Shown: piece by piece, positions 39,239 through 48,211 of the stretch
How the letters are laid out: every line of letters starts with the position of its first letter
Numbering within the stretch: the first letter of the stretch is position 1
Assembly: GCF_001457635.1 (NCBI RefSeq)
Contig: NZ_LN831051.1
Coordinates: 868,001-932,000 of the forward strand
Length of the DNA stretch: 64,000 bases
Source: Streptococcus pneumoniae
Lineage (GTDB): Bacteria; Bacillota; Bacilli; Lactobacillales; Streptococcaceae
Direction of reading: 5' to 3'
Position numbers and translations under genes: made by a program
The notes under the pieces: model-generated
Database searches by the model: none
What the model was told of the DNA's origin: nothing
What the model saw: the letters and a program-made list of their open reading frames with translations, nothing else

Positions 39239-41365
39239 ATGAAATATTTTGTTCCTAATGAGGTATTCAGTATTCGTAAATTAAAGGTGGGGACTTGCTC
39301 GGTACTATTGGCAATTTCAATTTTGGGAAGCCAAGGTATTTTATCGGATGAAGTTGTTACTAGTTCTTCACCGATGGCTACAAAAGAGTCTTCTAATGCA
39401 ATTACTAATGATTTAGATAATTCACCAACTGTTAATCAGAATCGTTCTGCTGAAATGATTGCCTCTAATTCAACCACTAATGGTTTAGATAATTCGTTAA
39501 GTGTTAATAGTATCAGCTCTAATGGTACTATTCGTTCCAATTCACAATTAGACAACAGAACAGTTGAATCTACAGTAACATCTACTAATGAAAATAAGAG
39601 TTATAAGGAAGATGTTATAAGTGACAGAATTATCAAAAAAGAATTTGAAGATACTGCTTTAAGTGTAAAAGATTATGGTGCGGTAGGTGATGGGATTCAT
39701 GATGATCGACAAGCAATTCAAGATGCAATAGATGCTGCAGCTCAAGGGCTAGGTGGAGGAAATGTATATTTTCCTGAAGGAACTTATTTAGTAAAAGAAA
39801 TTATTTTTTTAAAAAGTCATACACACTTAGAATTGAATGAGAAAGCTACAATTCTAAATGGTATAAATATTAAGAATCACCCTTCCATTGTTTTTATGAC
39901 AGGTTTATTTACGGATGATGGTGCGCAAGTAGAATGGGGCCCAACAGAAGATATTAGTTATTCTGGTGGTACGATTGATATGAACGGTGCTTTGAATGAA
40001 GAAGGAACTAAAGCAAAAAATCTACCACTTATAAATTCTTCAGGTGCATTTGCTATTGGGAATTCAAATAACGTAACTATAAAAAATGTAACATTCAAGG
40101 ATAGTTATCAAGGGCATGCTATTCAAATTGCAGGTTCGAAAAATGTATTAGTTGATAATTCTCGTTTTCTTGGGCAAGCCTTACCCAAAACGATGAAGGA
40201 TGGGCAAATCATAAGTAAGGAGAGCATTCAGATTGAACCATTAACTAGAAAAGGTTTTCCTTATGCCTTGAATGATGATGGGAAAAAATCTGAAAATGTG
40301 ACTATTCAAAATTCCTATTTTGGCAAAAGTGATAAATCTGGGGAATTAGTAACAGCAATTGGCACACACTATCAAACATTGTCGACACAGAACCCCTCTA
40401 ATATTAAAATTTTAAATAATCATTTTGATAACATGATGTATGCAGGTGTACGTTTTACAGGATTCACTGATGTATTAATCAAAGGAAATCGCTTTGATAA
40501 GAAAGTTAAAGGAGAGAGTGTACATTATCGAGAAAGCGGAGCAGCTTTAGTAAATGCTTATAGCTATAAAAACACTAAAGACCTATTAGATTTAAATAAA
40601 CAGGTGGTTATCGCCGAAAATATATTTAATATTGCCGATCCTAAAACAAAAGTGATACGAGTTGCAAAAGATAGTGCAGAATATTTAGGAAAAGTATCAG
40701 ATATTACTGTAACAAAAAATGTAATTAATAATAATTCTAAGGAAACAGAACAACCAAATATTGAATTATTACGAGTTAGTGATAATTTAGTAGTCTCAGA
40801 GAATAGTATATTCGGTGGTAAAGAAGGAATTGTTATTGAGGATTCAAAGGGTAAAATAACCGTTTTAAATAACCAATTTTATAATTTATCCAGTAAGTAT
40901 ATATCATTCATCAAATCTAATGCAAATGGGAAAGAACCTGTTATACGTGATAGCGATGGTAATTTCAATATTGTAACGGAGAATGGGCTTTACAAAATTG
41001 TAACAAATAATTTAAGTGATAAAAACGAAAAAGAAAAAAACAAAGAGGAAAAACAATCTAATTCAAATAATGTAATTGATAGTAACCAGAAGAACGGAGA
41101 GTTTAACTCAAGTAAAGATAATAGACAAATGAATGACAAGATCGACAATAAACAAGATAATAAGACAGAAGAAGTAAACTATAAAATAGTTGGAGATGGC
41201 AGAGAAACTGAAAATCATATTAATAAATCTAAAGAAATAGTAGATGTAAAACAAAAATTACCAAAGACTGGTTCGAACAAGATTATGGAACTATTCTTAA
41301 CAGTGACAGGAATTGGTTTACTTTTGACACTAAAAGGGTTGAAGTATTATGGTAAAGATAAATAA
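39239..41365 (+). CDS. pfbA: PfbA-like LPXTG surface adhesin with parallel beta-helix
   Basis: A 708-residue wall-anchored protein. An FSIRKLKVGTCS signal peptide (YSIRK/G-S type) is followed by a Ser/Thr/Asn-rich linker. The pectate-lyase-3-type start is VKDYGAVGDGIHDDRQAIQDAI (near 145), followed by a long parallel beta-helix (to about 590). A Lys/Asn/Asp-rich spacer then leads to LPKTG, a hydrophobic helix and KYYGKDK. PfbA of pneumococcus binds plasminogen and fibronectin; its helix fold also resembles polysaccharide-cleaving enzymes. ATG 39239 has TTGGAGG upstream. The operator suggests sugar-responsive expression. Confidence 0.92.
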   Translation: MKYFVPNEVFSIRKLKVGTCSVLLAISILGSQGILSDEVVTSSSPMATKESSNAITNDLDNSPTVNQNRSAEMIASNSTTNGLDNSLSVNSISSNGTIRSNSQLDNRTVESTVTSTNENKSYKEDVISDRIIKKEFEDTALSVKDYGAVGDGIHDDRQAIQDAIDAAAQGLGGGNVYFPEGTYLVKEIIFLKSHTHLELNEKATILNGINIKNHPSIVFMTGLFTDDGAQVEWGPTEDISYSGGTIDMNGALNEEGTKAKNLPLINSSGAFAIGNSNNVTIKNVTFKDSYQGHAIQIAGSKNVLVDNSRFLGQALPKTMKDGQIISKESIQIEPLTRKGFPYALNDDGKKSENVTIQNSYFGKSDKSGELVTAIGTHYQTLSTQNPSNIKILNNHFDNMMYAGVRFTGFTDVLIKGNRFDKKVKGESVHYRESGAALVNAYSYKNTKDLLDLNKQVVIAENIFNIADPKTKVIRVAKDSAEYLGKVSDITVTKNVINNNSKETEQPNIELLRVSDNLVVSENSIFGGKEGIVIEDSKGKITVLNNQFYNLSSKYISFIKSNANGKEPVIRDSDGNFNIVTENGLYKIVTNNLSDKNEKEKNKEEKQSNSNNVIDSNQKNGEFNSSKDNRQMNDKIDNKQDNKTEEVNYKIVGDGRETENHINKSKEIVDVKQKLPKTGSNKIMELFLTVTGIGLLLTLKGLKYYGKDK

Positions 41366-41880
41366 AATTTGTTCGATACAAGGAAGTTCCGTAGAAAATG
41401 AGGATATTGTAGGTTCACAAAATCAGTATTTTTGGATTATTGGTGGAGCTACAGATTTATATAATTCTAAAGAGGAGATAGGTTATTCAGTCTCAGAAGT
41501 TGTACATATTTTATCAGAAAGTTTGTCGGTTAATTGTAAAGAATCAAAAACTCTTAAACAAATATTTGAAACTGCTTTACTCGAGGTTAAAGATGAAATC
41601 GGTTTAAACTCATATGAATTAACAGAGTATAGTAAAATGAAATAATAATAGGACAAATCAATCAGGACAGTCAAATCGATTTCTAACAATGTTTTAGAAG
41701 TAGAGGTGTACTATTCTAGTTTCAATATACTATATTATCGCTTACCAATATTTGCTAAACTTTCAGAAAAAAAGTTGGAGTATATGATGCTAGGTGACTG
41801 CGTCATGTTAGTAAACGAAATGGAAATAACTGATCATAGAGTAGATAACTTATTTGAAAAAGGGAAAAATGAGATAAAAG
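41349..41880 (+). pseudogene. PP2C-like protein phosphatase fragment disrupted by a RUP
   Basis: MVKINKICSIQGSSVENEDIVGSQ resembles the PP2C start (NED plus the xDGAT motif, here IIGGAT with Asp lost), continuing to GLNSYELTEY. A 107 bp RUP (41628-41734) interrupts it. The reading then resumes as YRLPIFAKLSEKKLEYMMLGDCVMLVN, which fits the PP2C LGD-type motif, up to about KGKNEIKD near 41880. There it meets galE sequence at a deletion junction. It begins 17 bp inside the pfbA end, so it was probably co-transcribed with pfbA. Not functional. Confidence 0.65.
41628..41734 (+). repeat. RUP element (107 bp) inside the PP2C-like gene
   Basis: Starts TATAGTAAAATGAAATAA, has GGACAGTCAAATCGATTTC and AGAAGTAGAGGTGTACTATT, and ends CAATATACTATA. 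Canonical length and ends. Confidence 0.93.
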
Positions 41881-42195
41881 ATTCAAGTAGTAGATTTAGC
41901 AATAGGACATATAAAAGCTTTAGAAAAAGTATCTGAAAAAACAGATGTTTATATCTATAACCTAGGCTCGGGAGAAGGCACTAGTGTATTACAACTTGTA
42001 AATACATTTGAAAGTGTTAATAAGATCCCTATTCCTTATAAAATAGTTCCAAGACGTTCAGGAGACGTTGCAACTTATTATGCAAATGCAGACAAAGCAT
42101 ATAAGGAATTAAATTGGAGGACAACAAAATCGATTGAAGACATGTGTAGAGATACATGGAATTGGCAATCAAAAAATCCCAATGGCTATAATTGA
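41881..42195 (+). pseudogene. galE: C-terminal remnant of a second UDP-glucose 4-epimerase (galE)
   Basis: From 41887 the frame reads VVDLAIGHIKALEKVSEKTDVYIYNLGSGEGTS, later IPYKIVPRRSGDVATYYANADKAYKELNW, and ends in DTWNWQSKNPNGYN with TGA at 42193-42195. These are the last ~100 residues of GalE; the first two thirds, including the NAD-binding and YxxxK regions, are absent. A deletion between the PP2C-like gene and this point removed the rest and probably a companion galT. Confidence 0.85.
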
Positions 42196-42281
42196 TGATA
42201 CTGTCTATATGAGTGCTGTATTTTGGAAAAATTACTTAACCTTTTAATGAAAGATAAATTAAAAAAAATGTTTGACAGCGC

Positions 42282-42337
42282 TTGACAAAGGAAACGGTTT
42301 CATTGTATAATGTAAACACAATGACACCGATGTCAAA
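42282..42337 (+). promoter_or_regulatory. Transporter-operon promoter with cre-like site and shared operator
   Basis: TTGACA (42282-42287), 18 bp, TATAAT (42306-42311). The spacer contains AGGAAACGGTTTCA (42289-42302), which matches the CcpA cre consensus except for the first base. AATGACACCGATGTCAAA (42320-42337) covers the start region; its core TGACACCGATGTCA matches the pfbA operator pattern TGACANCGNTGTCA. Confidence 0.8.
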
Positions 42338-42358
42338 TATAAAAAAGAAGGTCTTTAT

Positions 42359-43018
42359 ATGAAAAACTTAACAAAAATTAAGTTCAAAGAAAATGGGGAA
42401 TTTAATCATTTCCCTGGGAATACAGTTGTAGCAAATCTTTATACTAAACAAGATTTGATGGAAGTTGTTGATATTATTCAATCACGTTATAGAGAATTAC
42501 CATTTATCGATAAGTTTACTTTAACTCCAAGGAATTCTATTCACATGACTGTAATTGAATTGTTGTGCCATGAAAATCGTGAAACGGAGTTTTGGAGCAG
42601 TAATCTTCCTCTAGATACACCTTTACAGGAAATACATGATTACTTTGCTAAACAACTTGAAATTTTTCCATTGTTGGATGAAGAAATTCATATGTGTATA
42701 ACTGAAATGGGAAAACAAAACATACTAGTTGAACCTGCAGATGAAGCTTCTGCAAAGAGATTAGAAGAAATTCGTACTTATGTCTCAGAAAAAGCAGGTG
42801 TTTGTTTCCCTAATCATGATAGATATCAATTCCATATTTCAATTGGGTATCTTCGGATTCCTCTAACCGAAGAGGAGGAAGAAGAGTTTACTAAAGTCAG
42901 AGCAAAATTAACTGAAATTTTATTAGAGAAGATTCCAACTATTACTGTAAACCGTATTGACTATACTGTATTTGAAGATATGAGACAATTTGTTCCATAT
43001 CACGAAAAATTTAAATAA
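42359..43018 (+). CDS. 2H phosphoesterase superfamily protein (DUF1868-like)
   Basis: A 219-residue cytosolic protein with the two H-x-T/S signatures of 2H (LigT-type) phosphoesterases: SIHMTVIE near residue 61 and FHISIGY near 161. Members open cyclic phosphodiesters such as 2',3'- or 1'',2''-cyclic phosphates. It is the first gene after the CcpA/LacI-type promoter and precedes an ABC importer by 24 bp, so I infer that it processes the imported compound, possibly a cyclic or diester sugar phosphate. The closest fold match should be checked by profile search. Confidence 0.75.
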   Translation: MKNLTKIKFKENGEFNHFPGNTVVANLYTKQDLMEVVDIIQSRYRELPFIDKFTLTPRNSIHMTVIELLCHENRETEFWSSNLPLDTPLQEIHDYFAKQLEIFPLLDEEIHMCITEMGKQNILVEPADEASAKRLEEIRTYVSEKAGVCFPNHDRYQFHISIGYLRIPLTEEEEEEFTKVRAKLTEILLEKIPTITVNRIDYTVFEDMRQFVPYHEKFK

Positions 43019-43042
43019 AATAATAAAAAAGGAGAACTTATC

Positions 43043-44110
43043 ATGAAAAAAATGAAAGTTTGGTCTACTGTACTTGCAACGGGAGTTGCTCTTACTACAC
43101 TTGCTGCTTGCTCTGGAGGTTCAAATTCTACGACTGCTTCTTCATCTGAAGAAAAAGCTGATAAAAGTCAAGAATTAGTAATCTATTCGAACTCAGTCTC
43201 AAATGGTCGTGGTGATTGGTTAACTGCTAAAGCAAAAGAAGCTGGTTTTAATATAAAAATGGTTGATATTGCTGGCGCTCAATTAGCAGACCGTGTTATT
43301 GCTGAGAAGAATAATGCAGTTGCAGATATGGTATTTGGAATTGGTGCTGTTGACTCAAATAAAATTAGAGATCAAAAATTACTAGTACAGTACAAGCCTA
43401 AATGGTTAGATAAAATTGATCAATCTTTATCAGATAAAGATAATTATTATAACCCAGTTATTGTTCAACCCTTGGTATTGATTGGAGCTCCTGATGCAAA
43501 AGAAATGCCAAAAGACTGGACAGAGTTAGCTAGTAAATATAAGGGACAATATTCCATTTATGGCTTAACTGGTGGGACTGGACGCGCCATTTACGCAAGT
43601 ATTCTAGTTCGTTATCTTGATGAAAAAGGTGATTTAGGAGTATCGGAAAAGGGCTGGGAAGTTGCAAAAGAATACTTTGCAAATGCCTATACACTACAAA
43701 AAGGTGAAAGCACAGTTGTTAAAGTATTAGACAAAGAAAACGCTATCCAATACGGTATGATGTGGGGTTCTGGAGCGTTAGTCGGACAAAAAGAACAAAA
43801 TGTTGAATTCAAAGTTATGACTCCTGAGATTGGTGTACCATTTGTAACTGAACAAACTATGGTTTTAAGCACTAGTAAAAAACAAGCGTTAGCTAAAGAA
43901 TTTATTGATTGGTTTGGTCAATCAGAAATTCAAGTAGAATATAGCAAAAAATTTGGATCTATTCCTGCAAATAAAGATGCCCTAAAAGAGTTACCTGAAG
44001 ATACGAAAAAATTTGTTGATCAAGTGAAACCACAAAATATTGACTGGGAAGCTGTTGGAAAGCATTTGGATGAATGGGTAGAAAAAGCTGAATTAGAATA
44101 CGTAAAATAA
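43043..44110 (+). CDS. ABC transporter substrate-binding lipoprotein (iron/sugar-phosphate/phosphonate type)
   Basis: A 355-residue lipoprotein with lipobox TLAACSG (Cys near 23) and a Ser-rich linker, followed by a class-II binding fold (LVIYSNSVSNGRGDWLTAKAKEAGF, ADMVFGIGAVDSNKI, YGMMWGSGALVG). It belongs to the AfuA/FbpA/PhnS-like group, whose members bind ferric iron, 2-aminoethylphosphonate or hexose phosphates. From memory, the pneumococcal protein at this locus has been linked to iron acquisition. The neighbouring phosphoesterase and gal remnants favour a phosphorylated ligand. Substrate open. Confidence 0.8.
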   Translation: MKKMKVWSTVLATGVALTTLAACSGGSNSTTASSSEEKADKSQELVIYSNSVSNGRGDWLTAKAKEAGFNIKMVDIAGAQLADRVIAEKNNAVADMVFGIGAVDSNKIRDQKLLVQYKPKWLDKIDQSLSDKDNYYNPVIVQPLVLIGAPDAKEMPKDWTELASKYKGQYSIYGLTGGTGRAIYASILVRYLDEKGDLGVSEKGWEVAKEYFANAYTLQKGESTVVKVLDKENAIQYGMMWGSGALVGQKEQNVEFKVMTPEIGVPFVTEQTMVLSTSKKQALAKEFIDWFGQSEIQVEYSKKFGSIPANKDALKELPEDTKKFVDQVKPQNIDWEAVGKHLDEWVEKAELEYVK

Positions 44111-44135
44111 GAAATAAGAGTTATTTTTTATGTCC

Positions 44136-44186
44136 AAGTCTCTCTATTATTTCTAAATTTAAGGAAGAAATAAAGAGAGGCTTTTG
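44136..44186 (+). terminator. Intra-operon attenuator hairpin
   Basis: AAGTCTCTCTATTATTTCT pairs with AGAAATAAAGAGAGGCTT (one-base bulge) and is followed by TTTGGTTTT. The imperfect U-tract suggests partial termination, which would leave more mRNA for the binding protein than for the ATPase and permease. Confidence 0.65.
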
Positions 44187-44213
44187 GTTTTAGTAATAGA
44201 GGGAGTTAGTGAG

Positions 44214-45224
44214 ATGATTAAATTTGATAATATTCAAATTAAATATGGTGATTTTGTTGCAATTGATAATCTGAATTTAGATATACATGAAGGGGAATTC
44301 TTTACATTTCTTGGGCCTTCAGGATGTGGTAAATCAACTACTTTGAGAGCATTGGTAGGTTTTTTAGATCCATCATCAGGAAGTATTGAAGTTAATGGAA
44401 CAGATGTCACTCATTTGGAACCTGAAAAGCGTGGAATTGGTATTGTATTTCAATCTTATGCGCTATTTCCAACTATGACTGTTTTTGATAATATTGCATT
44501 TGGTTTAAAAGTTAAGAAGGTAGCTCCAGATGTTATTAAAGCTAAAGTATCAGCAGTGGCAGCAAAAATTAAGATCTCTGATCAACAGTTACAGCGTAAT
44601 GTATCAGAATTATCTGGGGGTCAACAACAAAGGGTAGCATTGGCTCGTGCTCTGGTTCTTGAACCTAAAATTCTTTGTCTAGATGAACCATTGTCAAACC
44701 TTGACGCAAAATTACGTGTAGATTTGAGAAAAGAGTTGAAAAGACTTCAAAAAGAGTTAGGTATTACTACTTTATATGTTACTCATGATCAAGAGGAAGC
44801 CTTGACTTTATCTGATAGAATTGCAGTCTTTAACAATGGATACATCGAACAGGTCGGTACACCAGTGGAGATTTATCATAATTCTCAAACTGAATTTGTA
44901 TGTGATTTTATTGGAGATATTAATGTTTTGACCGATGAAACAGTCCACGAAGTATTATTGAAAAATACAAGCGTTTTCTTAGAGGATAAAAAAGGATACA
45001 TTCGATTAGAGAAAGTTCGATTCAATCGTGAAACTGAACAAGATTTCATTCTAAAAGGGACAATTATTGATGTTGAGTTTTCTGGAGTTACAATTCACTA
45101 TACAATAAAAGTTTCTGAAAGTCAGATTCTTAATGTAACAAGTATTGATAGTCAGGCTGCTATTAGATCTGTCGGAGAAAGTGTGGAATTATTTATCACA
45201 CCATCAGACGTTCTGCAATTTTAA
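44214..45224 (+). CDS. ABC transporter ATPase (PotA/FbpC/AfuC type)
   Basis: A 336-residue ATPase: Walker [15 protein letters not shown] (near 36), the Q-loop FQSYALFP, the signature LSGGQQQR, Walker [13 protein letters not shown] and the H-loop [16 protein letters not shown]-terminal TOBE-like regulatory domain runs from about 240 to 336. Start 44214 (MIKFDN) follows GAGGGAG; the upstream in-frame start lies in the attenuator region. It energises the fused permease downstream. Confidence 0.9.
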   Translation: MIKFDNIQIKYGDFVAIDNLNLDIHEGEFFTFLGPSGCGKSTTLRALVGFLDPSSGSIEVNGTDVTHLEPEKRGIGIVFQSYALFPTMTVFDNIAFGLKVKKVAPDVIKAKVSAVAAKIKISDQQLQRNVSELSGGQQQRVALARALVLEPKILCLDEPLSNLDAKLRVDLRKELKRLQKELGITTLYVTHDQEEALTLSDRIAVFNNGYIEQVGTPVEIYHNSQTEFVCDFIGDINVLTDETVHEVLLKNTSVFLEDKKGYIRLEKVRFNRETEQDFILKGTIIDVEFSGVTIHYTIKVSESQILNVTSIDSQAAIRSVGESVELFITPSDVLQF

Positions 45225-45235
45225 GGAGGTGCAGT

Positions 45236-46927
45236 ATGCGTCATAAATTAAATTTAAAAGATTGGCTTATTCGTTTAGGGTTAATCTGGTTCTTAGTAAC
45301 ATTTATTATTTATCCAAACTTTGATCTAGTAGTGAATGTATTTGTAAAAGGAGGAGAATTTTCCCTTGATGCTGTACATCGTGTTCTAAAATCTCAGAGG
45401 GCACTTCAGAGTATTATGAACAGTTTTAAGTTAGCATTTTCACTTATTATTACAGTTAATGTCGTAGGTATTCTTTGTGTTCTATTTACAGAGTACTTTG
45501 ATATTAAAGGTGCTAAAATTTTAAAATTAGGTTATATGACCTCTTTAATTTATGGAGGAGTGGTTTTAGCGACTGGATATAAATTTGTCTATGGTCCTTA
45601 TGGATTGATTACAAAATTTTTACAAAATGTTATCCCTTCTTTAGACTCTAACTGGTTTATTGGGTATGGTGCAGTCTTATTCATTATGACATTTTCAGGA
45701 ACTGCTAATCATACATTGTTTTTAACAAATACAATTCGAAGCGTTGACTATCACACTATTGAGGCTGCTCGAAATATGGGAGCAAAACCATTTACTGTTT
45801 TCCGAAAAGTAGTGTTACCAACCTTAATTCCAACTCTATTTGCACTTACTATTATGGTTTTTCTTAGTGGTTTATCTGCAGTAGCAGCACCCATGATTGT
45901 TGGTGGTAAAGAATTTCAAACTATAAATCCAATGATTATTACATTTGCAGGGATGGGGAATTCTCGTGATTTAGCTGCCTTACTTGCAATTATTTTAGGT
46001 ATTGCAACTACAATTTTGCTTACTATCATGAATAAGATAGAAAAAGGTGGAAATTATATTTCTATCTCTAAGACTAAAGCGCCTCTTAAAAAACAAAAAA
46101 TTGCGTCTAAGCCTTGGAATATCATTGCTCACATTGTAGCATATGGATTGTTCACAGTTTTCATGCTTCCACTAATTTTTATAGTATTATACTCATTTAC
46201 AGATCCAGTTGCAATTCAAACAGGTAACTTAACATTATCAAACTTTACTTTAGAAAATTATCGCTTATTCTTTAGTAATAGTGCGGCATTCTCTCCATTC
46301 TTGGTCAGCTTTATTTATTCTATTATTGCTGCGACAACAGCAACAATTCTCGCAGTTGTATTTGCTCGTGTTGTCAGAAAACATAAATCTCGTTTTGATT
46401 TCTTATTTGAATATGGTGCTCTACTTCCTTGGTTACTACCAAGTACACTTTTAGCAGTAAGTTTATTATTTACTTTTAATCAGCCACAATTTCTTGTCTT
46501 GAATCAGATTTTGGTAGGTAGTTTGGTAATTCTACTTATTGCATATATAGTTGTAAAAATCCCATTTTCTTATAGAATGGTACGTGCTATTTTATTTAGT
46601 GTTGATGATGAGATGGAAGATGCAGCAAGAAGTATGGGTGCTTCACCTTTTTATACTATGATGAAGGTTATCATTCCATTTATTTTACCGGTTGTTCTCT
46701 CTGTTATTGCTTTAAACTTTAACTCTTTATTAACTGACTTCGACTTATCTGTATTCCTTTACCATCCCCTAGCTCAACCATTAGGTATTACGATTCGATC
46801 TGCAGGTGATGAAACAGCAACATCTAATGCACAAGCTCTGGTATTTGTTTATACAATTGTTCTGATGATTATTTCTGGAACGGTATTATACTTCACACAA
46901 AGACCGGGGCGTAAAGTAAGGAAATAA
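45236..46927 (+). CDS. ABC transporter permease, two fused BPD domains (FbpB/SfuB type)
   Basis: A 563-residue membrane protein containing two tandem permease units of about six helices each. There are two coupling loops: [25 protein letters not shown] near residue 180 and [25 protein letters not shown] near 465. The double unit avoids the need for a second permease gene, as in SfuB/FbpB and AfuB systems. It begins after a GGAGGTGC ribosome binding site, 12 bases past the ATPase gene. Confidence 0.9.
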   Translation: MRHKLNLKDWLIRLGLIWFLVTFIIYPNFDLVVNVFVKGGEFSLDAVHRVLKSQRALQSIMNSFKLAFSLIITVNVVGILCVLFTEYFDIKGAKILKLGYMTSLIYGGVVLATGYKFVYGPYGLITKFLQNVIPSLDSNWFIGYGAVLFIMTFSGTANHTLFLTNTIRSVDYHTIEAARNMGAKPFTVFRKVVLPTLIPTLFALTIMVFLSGLSAVAAPMIVGGKEFQTINPMIITFAGMGNSRDLAALLAIILGIATTILLTIMNKIEKGGNYISISKTKAPLKKQKIASKPWNIIAHIVAYGLFTVFMLPLIFIVLYSFTDPVAIQTGNLTLSNFTLENYRLFFSNSAAFSPFLVSFIYSIIAATTATILAVVFARVVRKHKSRFDFLFEYGALLPWLLPSTLLAVSLLFTFNQPQFLVLNQILVGSLVILLIAYIVVKIPFSYRMVRAILFSVDDEMEDAARSMGASPFYTMMKVIIPFILPVVLSVIALNFNSLLTDFDLSVFLYHPLAQPLGITIRSAGDETATSNAQALVFVYTIVLMIISGTVLYFTQRPGRKVRK

Positions 46928-46929
46928 TC

Positions 46930-47640
46930 ATGACAGCCACTAGTCTTGGGTTATCAAATATTGAAATAGTTGTCAGGATTGTTTTATCAGTAGTCATTGG
47001 TAGTATAATTGGTTTAGAGAGAGGGAGCAAATCCCAGCCTGCAGGCATCCGAACTTATAGTATTGTTTGTCTAGCTGCATGTTTGATTATGATGACGAAT
47101 GAATACGTATCTTATAAATTTGGGACAGGAGATCCTACACGATTAGGAGCTCAAGTTATATCAGGTGTGGGTTTTCTAGGCGCTGGAACGATTCTTATTA
47201 CAGATAAAAAGAAAATTACAGGTCTGACAACTGCAGCAGGCATTTGGGCTTCGGCAGGAATTGGATTAGCTATTGGAGTAGGTTTTTATGAGGGAGCTCT
47301 TTTAGTAGCTATTTCTGTTTGGGGTGTGATATCCATGTTCCAACCACTAAAAAAATATCTGCAAAATCGTTCTAAAATGATTGAATTGTATATAGTGGTT
47401 AAATCTACAGAAGCCTATAATCGTGTATTGGTTTATTGTGCAGAAAATGGTATCAGAATGACCGATTCAAGAACAGCGTTTGGAGATGTTAATTCTGACA
47501 GAATTGAATACTTTGATGTTCCGGACAAAAAAATAGCGTCATTTATTACTCTGGAATTATCAGGTAGATTTGAACATCTTCGACTGATGGAAGAAATTGC
47601 TAATATTGTAGGTGTTATTTATGTCGAAGAAATTAGCTGA
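46930..47640 (+). CDS. mgtC: MgtC/SapB-family membrane protein
   Basis: A 236-residue MgtC-type protein: four to five N-terminal helices with IGLERGSKSQPAGIRTYSIVCLA, GVGFLGAGTI and TGLTTAAGIWASAGIG, then an ACT-like C-terminal domain (150-236). MgtC proteins promote survival under low magnesium or inside host cells, partly by limiting phosphate uptake or ATP levels. It starts 3 bp after the permease gene, so it is co-expressed with the importer. That suggests that importing a phosphorylated compound calls for phosphate or magnesium balance; this is inference. Confidence 0.88.
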   Translation: MTATSLGLSNIEIVVRIVLSVVIGSIIGLERGSKSQPAGIRTYSIVCLAACLIMMTNEYVSYKFGTGDPTRLGAQVISGVGFLGAGTILITDKKKITGLTTAAGIWASAGIGLAIGVGFYEGALLVAISVWGVISMFQPLKKYLQNRSKMIELYIVVKSTEAYNRVLVYCAENGIRMTDSRTAFGDVNSDRIEYFDVPDKKIASFITLELSGRFEHLRLMEEIANIVGVIYVEEIS

Positions 47641-47647
47641 AATTTAG

Positions 47648-47687
47648 TAAACAAAGGGACAGATGTTTTTGTCCTTTTGTTTTTTAG
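47648..47687 (+). terminator. Terminator after mgtC
   Basis: AAACAAAGGGACA pairs with TGTCCTTTTGTTT around a short loop and ends in TTTTTT, closing the transporter operon. Confidence 0.9.
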
Positions 47688-47735
47688 ATGTTTTAATCAT
47701 CTAATTTTTGAGTAGATTTTTGCTCAGAGGTTTTT

Positions 47736-48104
47736 ATGAAAGATTATAAAATCAATTTTGATTTAGGTAAAATAGAATATTTTGATAATAATTGTTTGAT
47801 ACAAGTATACAAATTTATTTCTTTTTATGATATTTGTGAAATGGTGTTTGCCTTTCATTTACCTCCTGATGAGTTGATAACAAATGTTATCTTTAAAGAA
47901 AAAATTAACTCTATGTTAAAATGTTACATTGACAGGCTATTATATGTTTTTATAAATCCTACACATTTTACTGAAAAAGTTAATCTACAATTTCATGGCA
48001 GTTTTTTCTCATATGAATTTATTTGTCGTGAAGTTGGAAACATTCTTAAAAATAAAGGTGTGAAATGCAATTTAAACTTTTTTGAAGGGAAAGAATATTT
48101 GTAA
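47736..48104 (+). CDS. Hypothetical protein
   Basis: A 122-residue protein rich in Phe, Tyr, Asn and Ile, with no signal peptide or clear membrane helix. I see no known motif; paired short hydrophobic stretches (CEMVFAFHLP, LLYVFINPTHF) alternate with charged ones. A modest AGAGG precedes the ATG. It lies between the mgtC terminator and the LacI-type regulator, facing the same way, and codon use is AT-rich like its neighbours. Function unknown; a real gene is likely but not certain. Confidence 0.6.
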   Translation: MKDYKINFDLGKIEYFDNNCLIQVYKFISFYDICEMVFAFHLPPDELITNVIFKEKINSMLKCYIDRLLYVFINPTHFTEKVNLQFHGSFFSYEFICREVGNILKNKGVKCNLNFFEGKEYL

Positions 48105-48211
48105 AATTAATTTTGTGAATTTGTGGATCTTAAATAATTTACTAAATTCTCTTGTTAAAAAAAATTAAATATTGTATAGTAATATTAGAATGTTCGTAAT
48201 GGAGGACTGAA

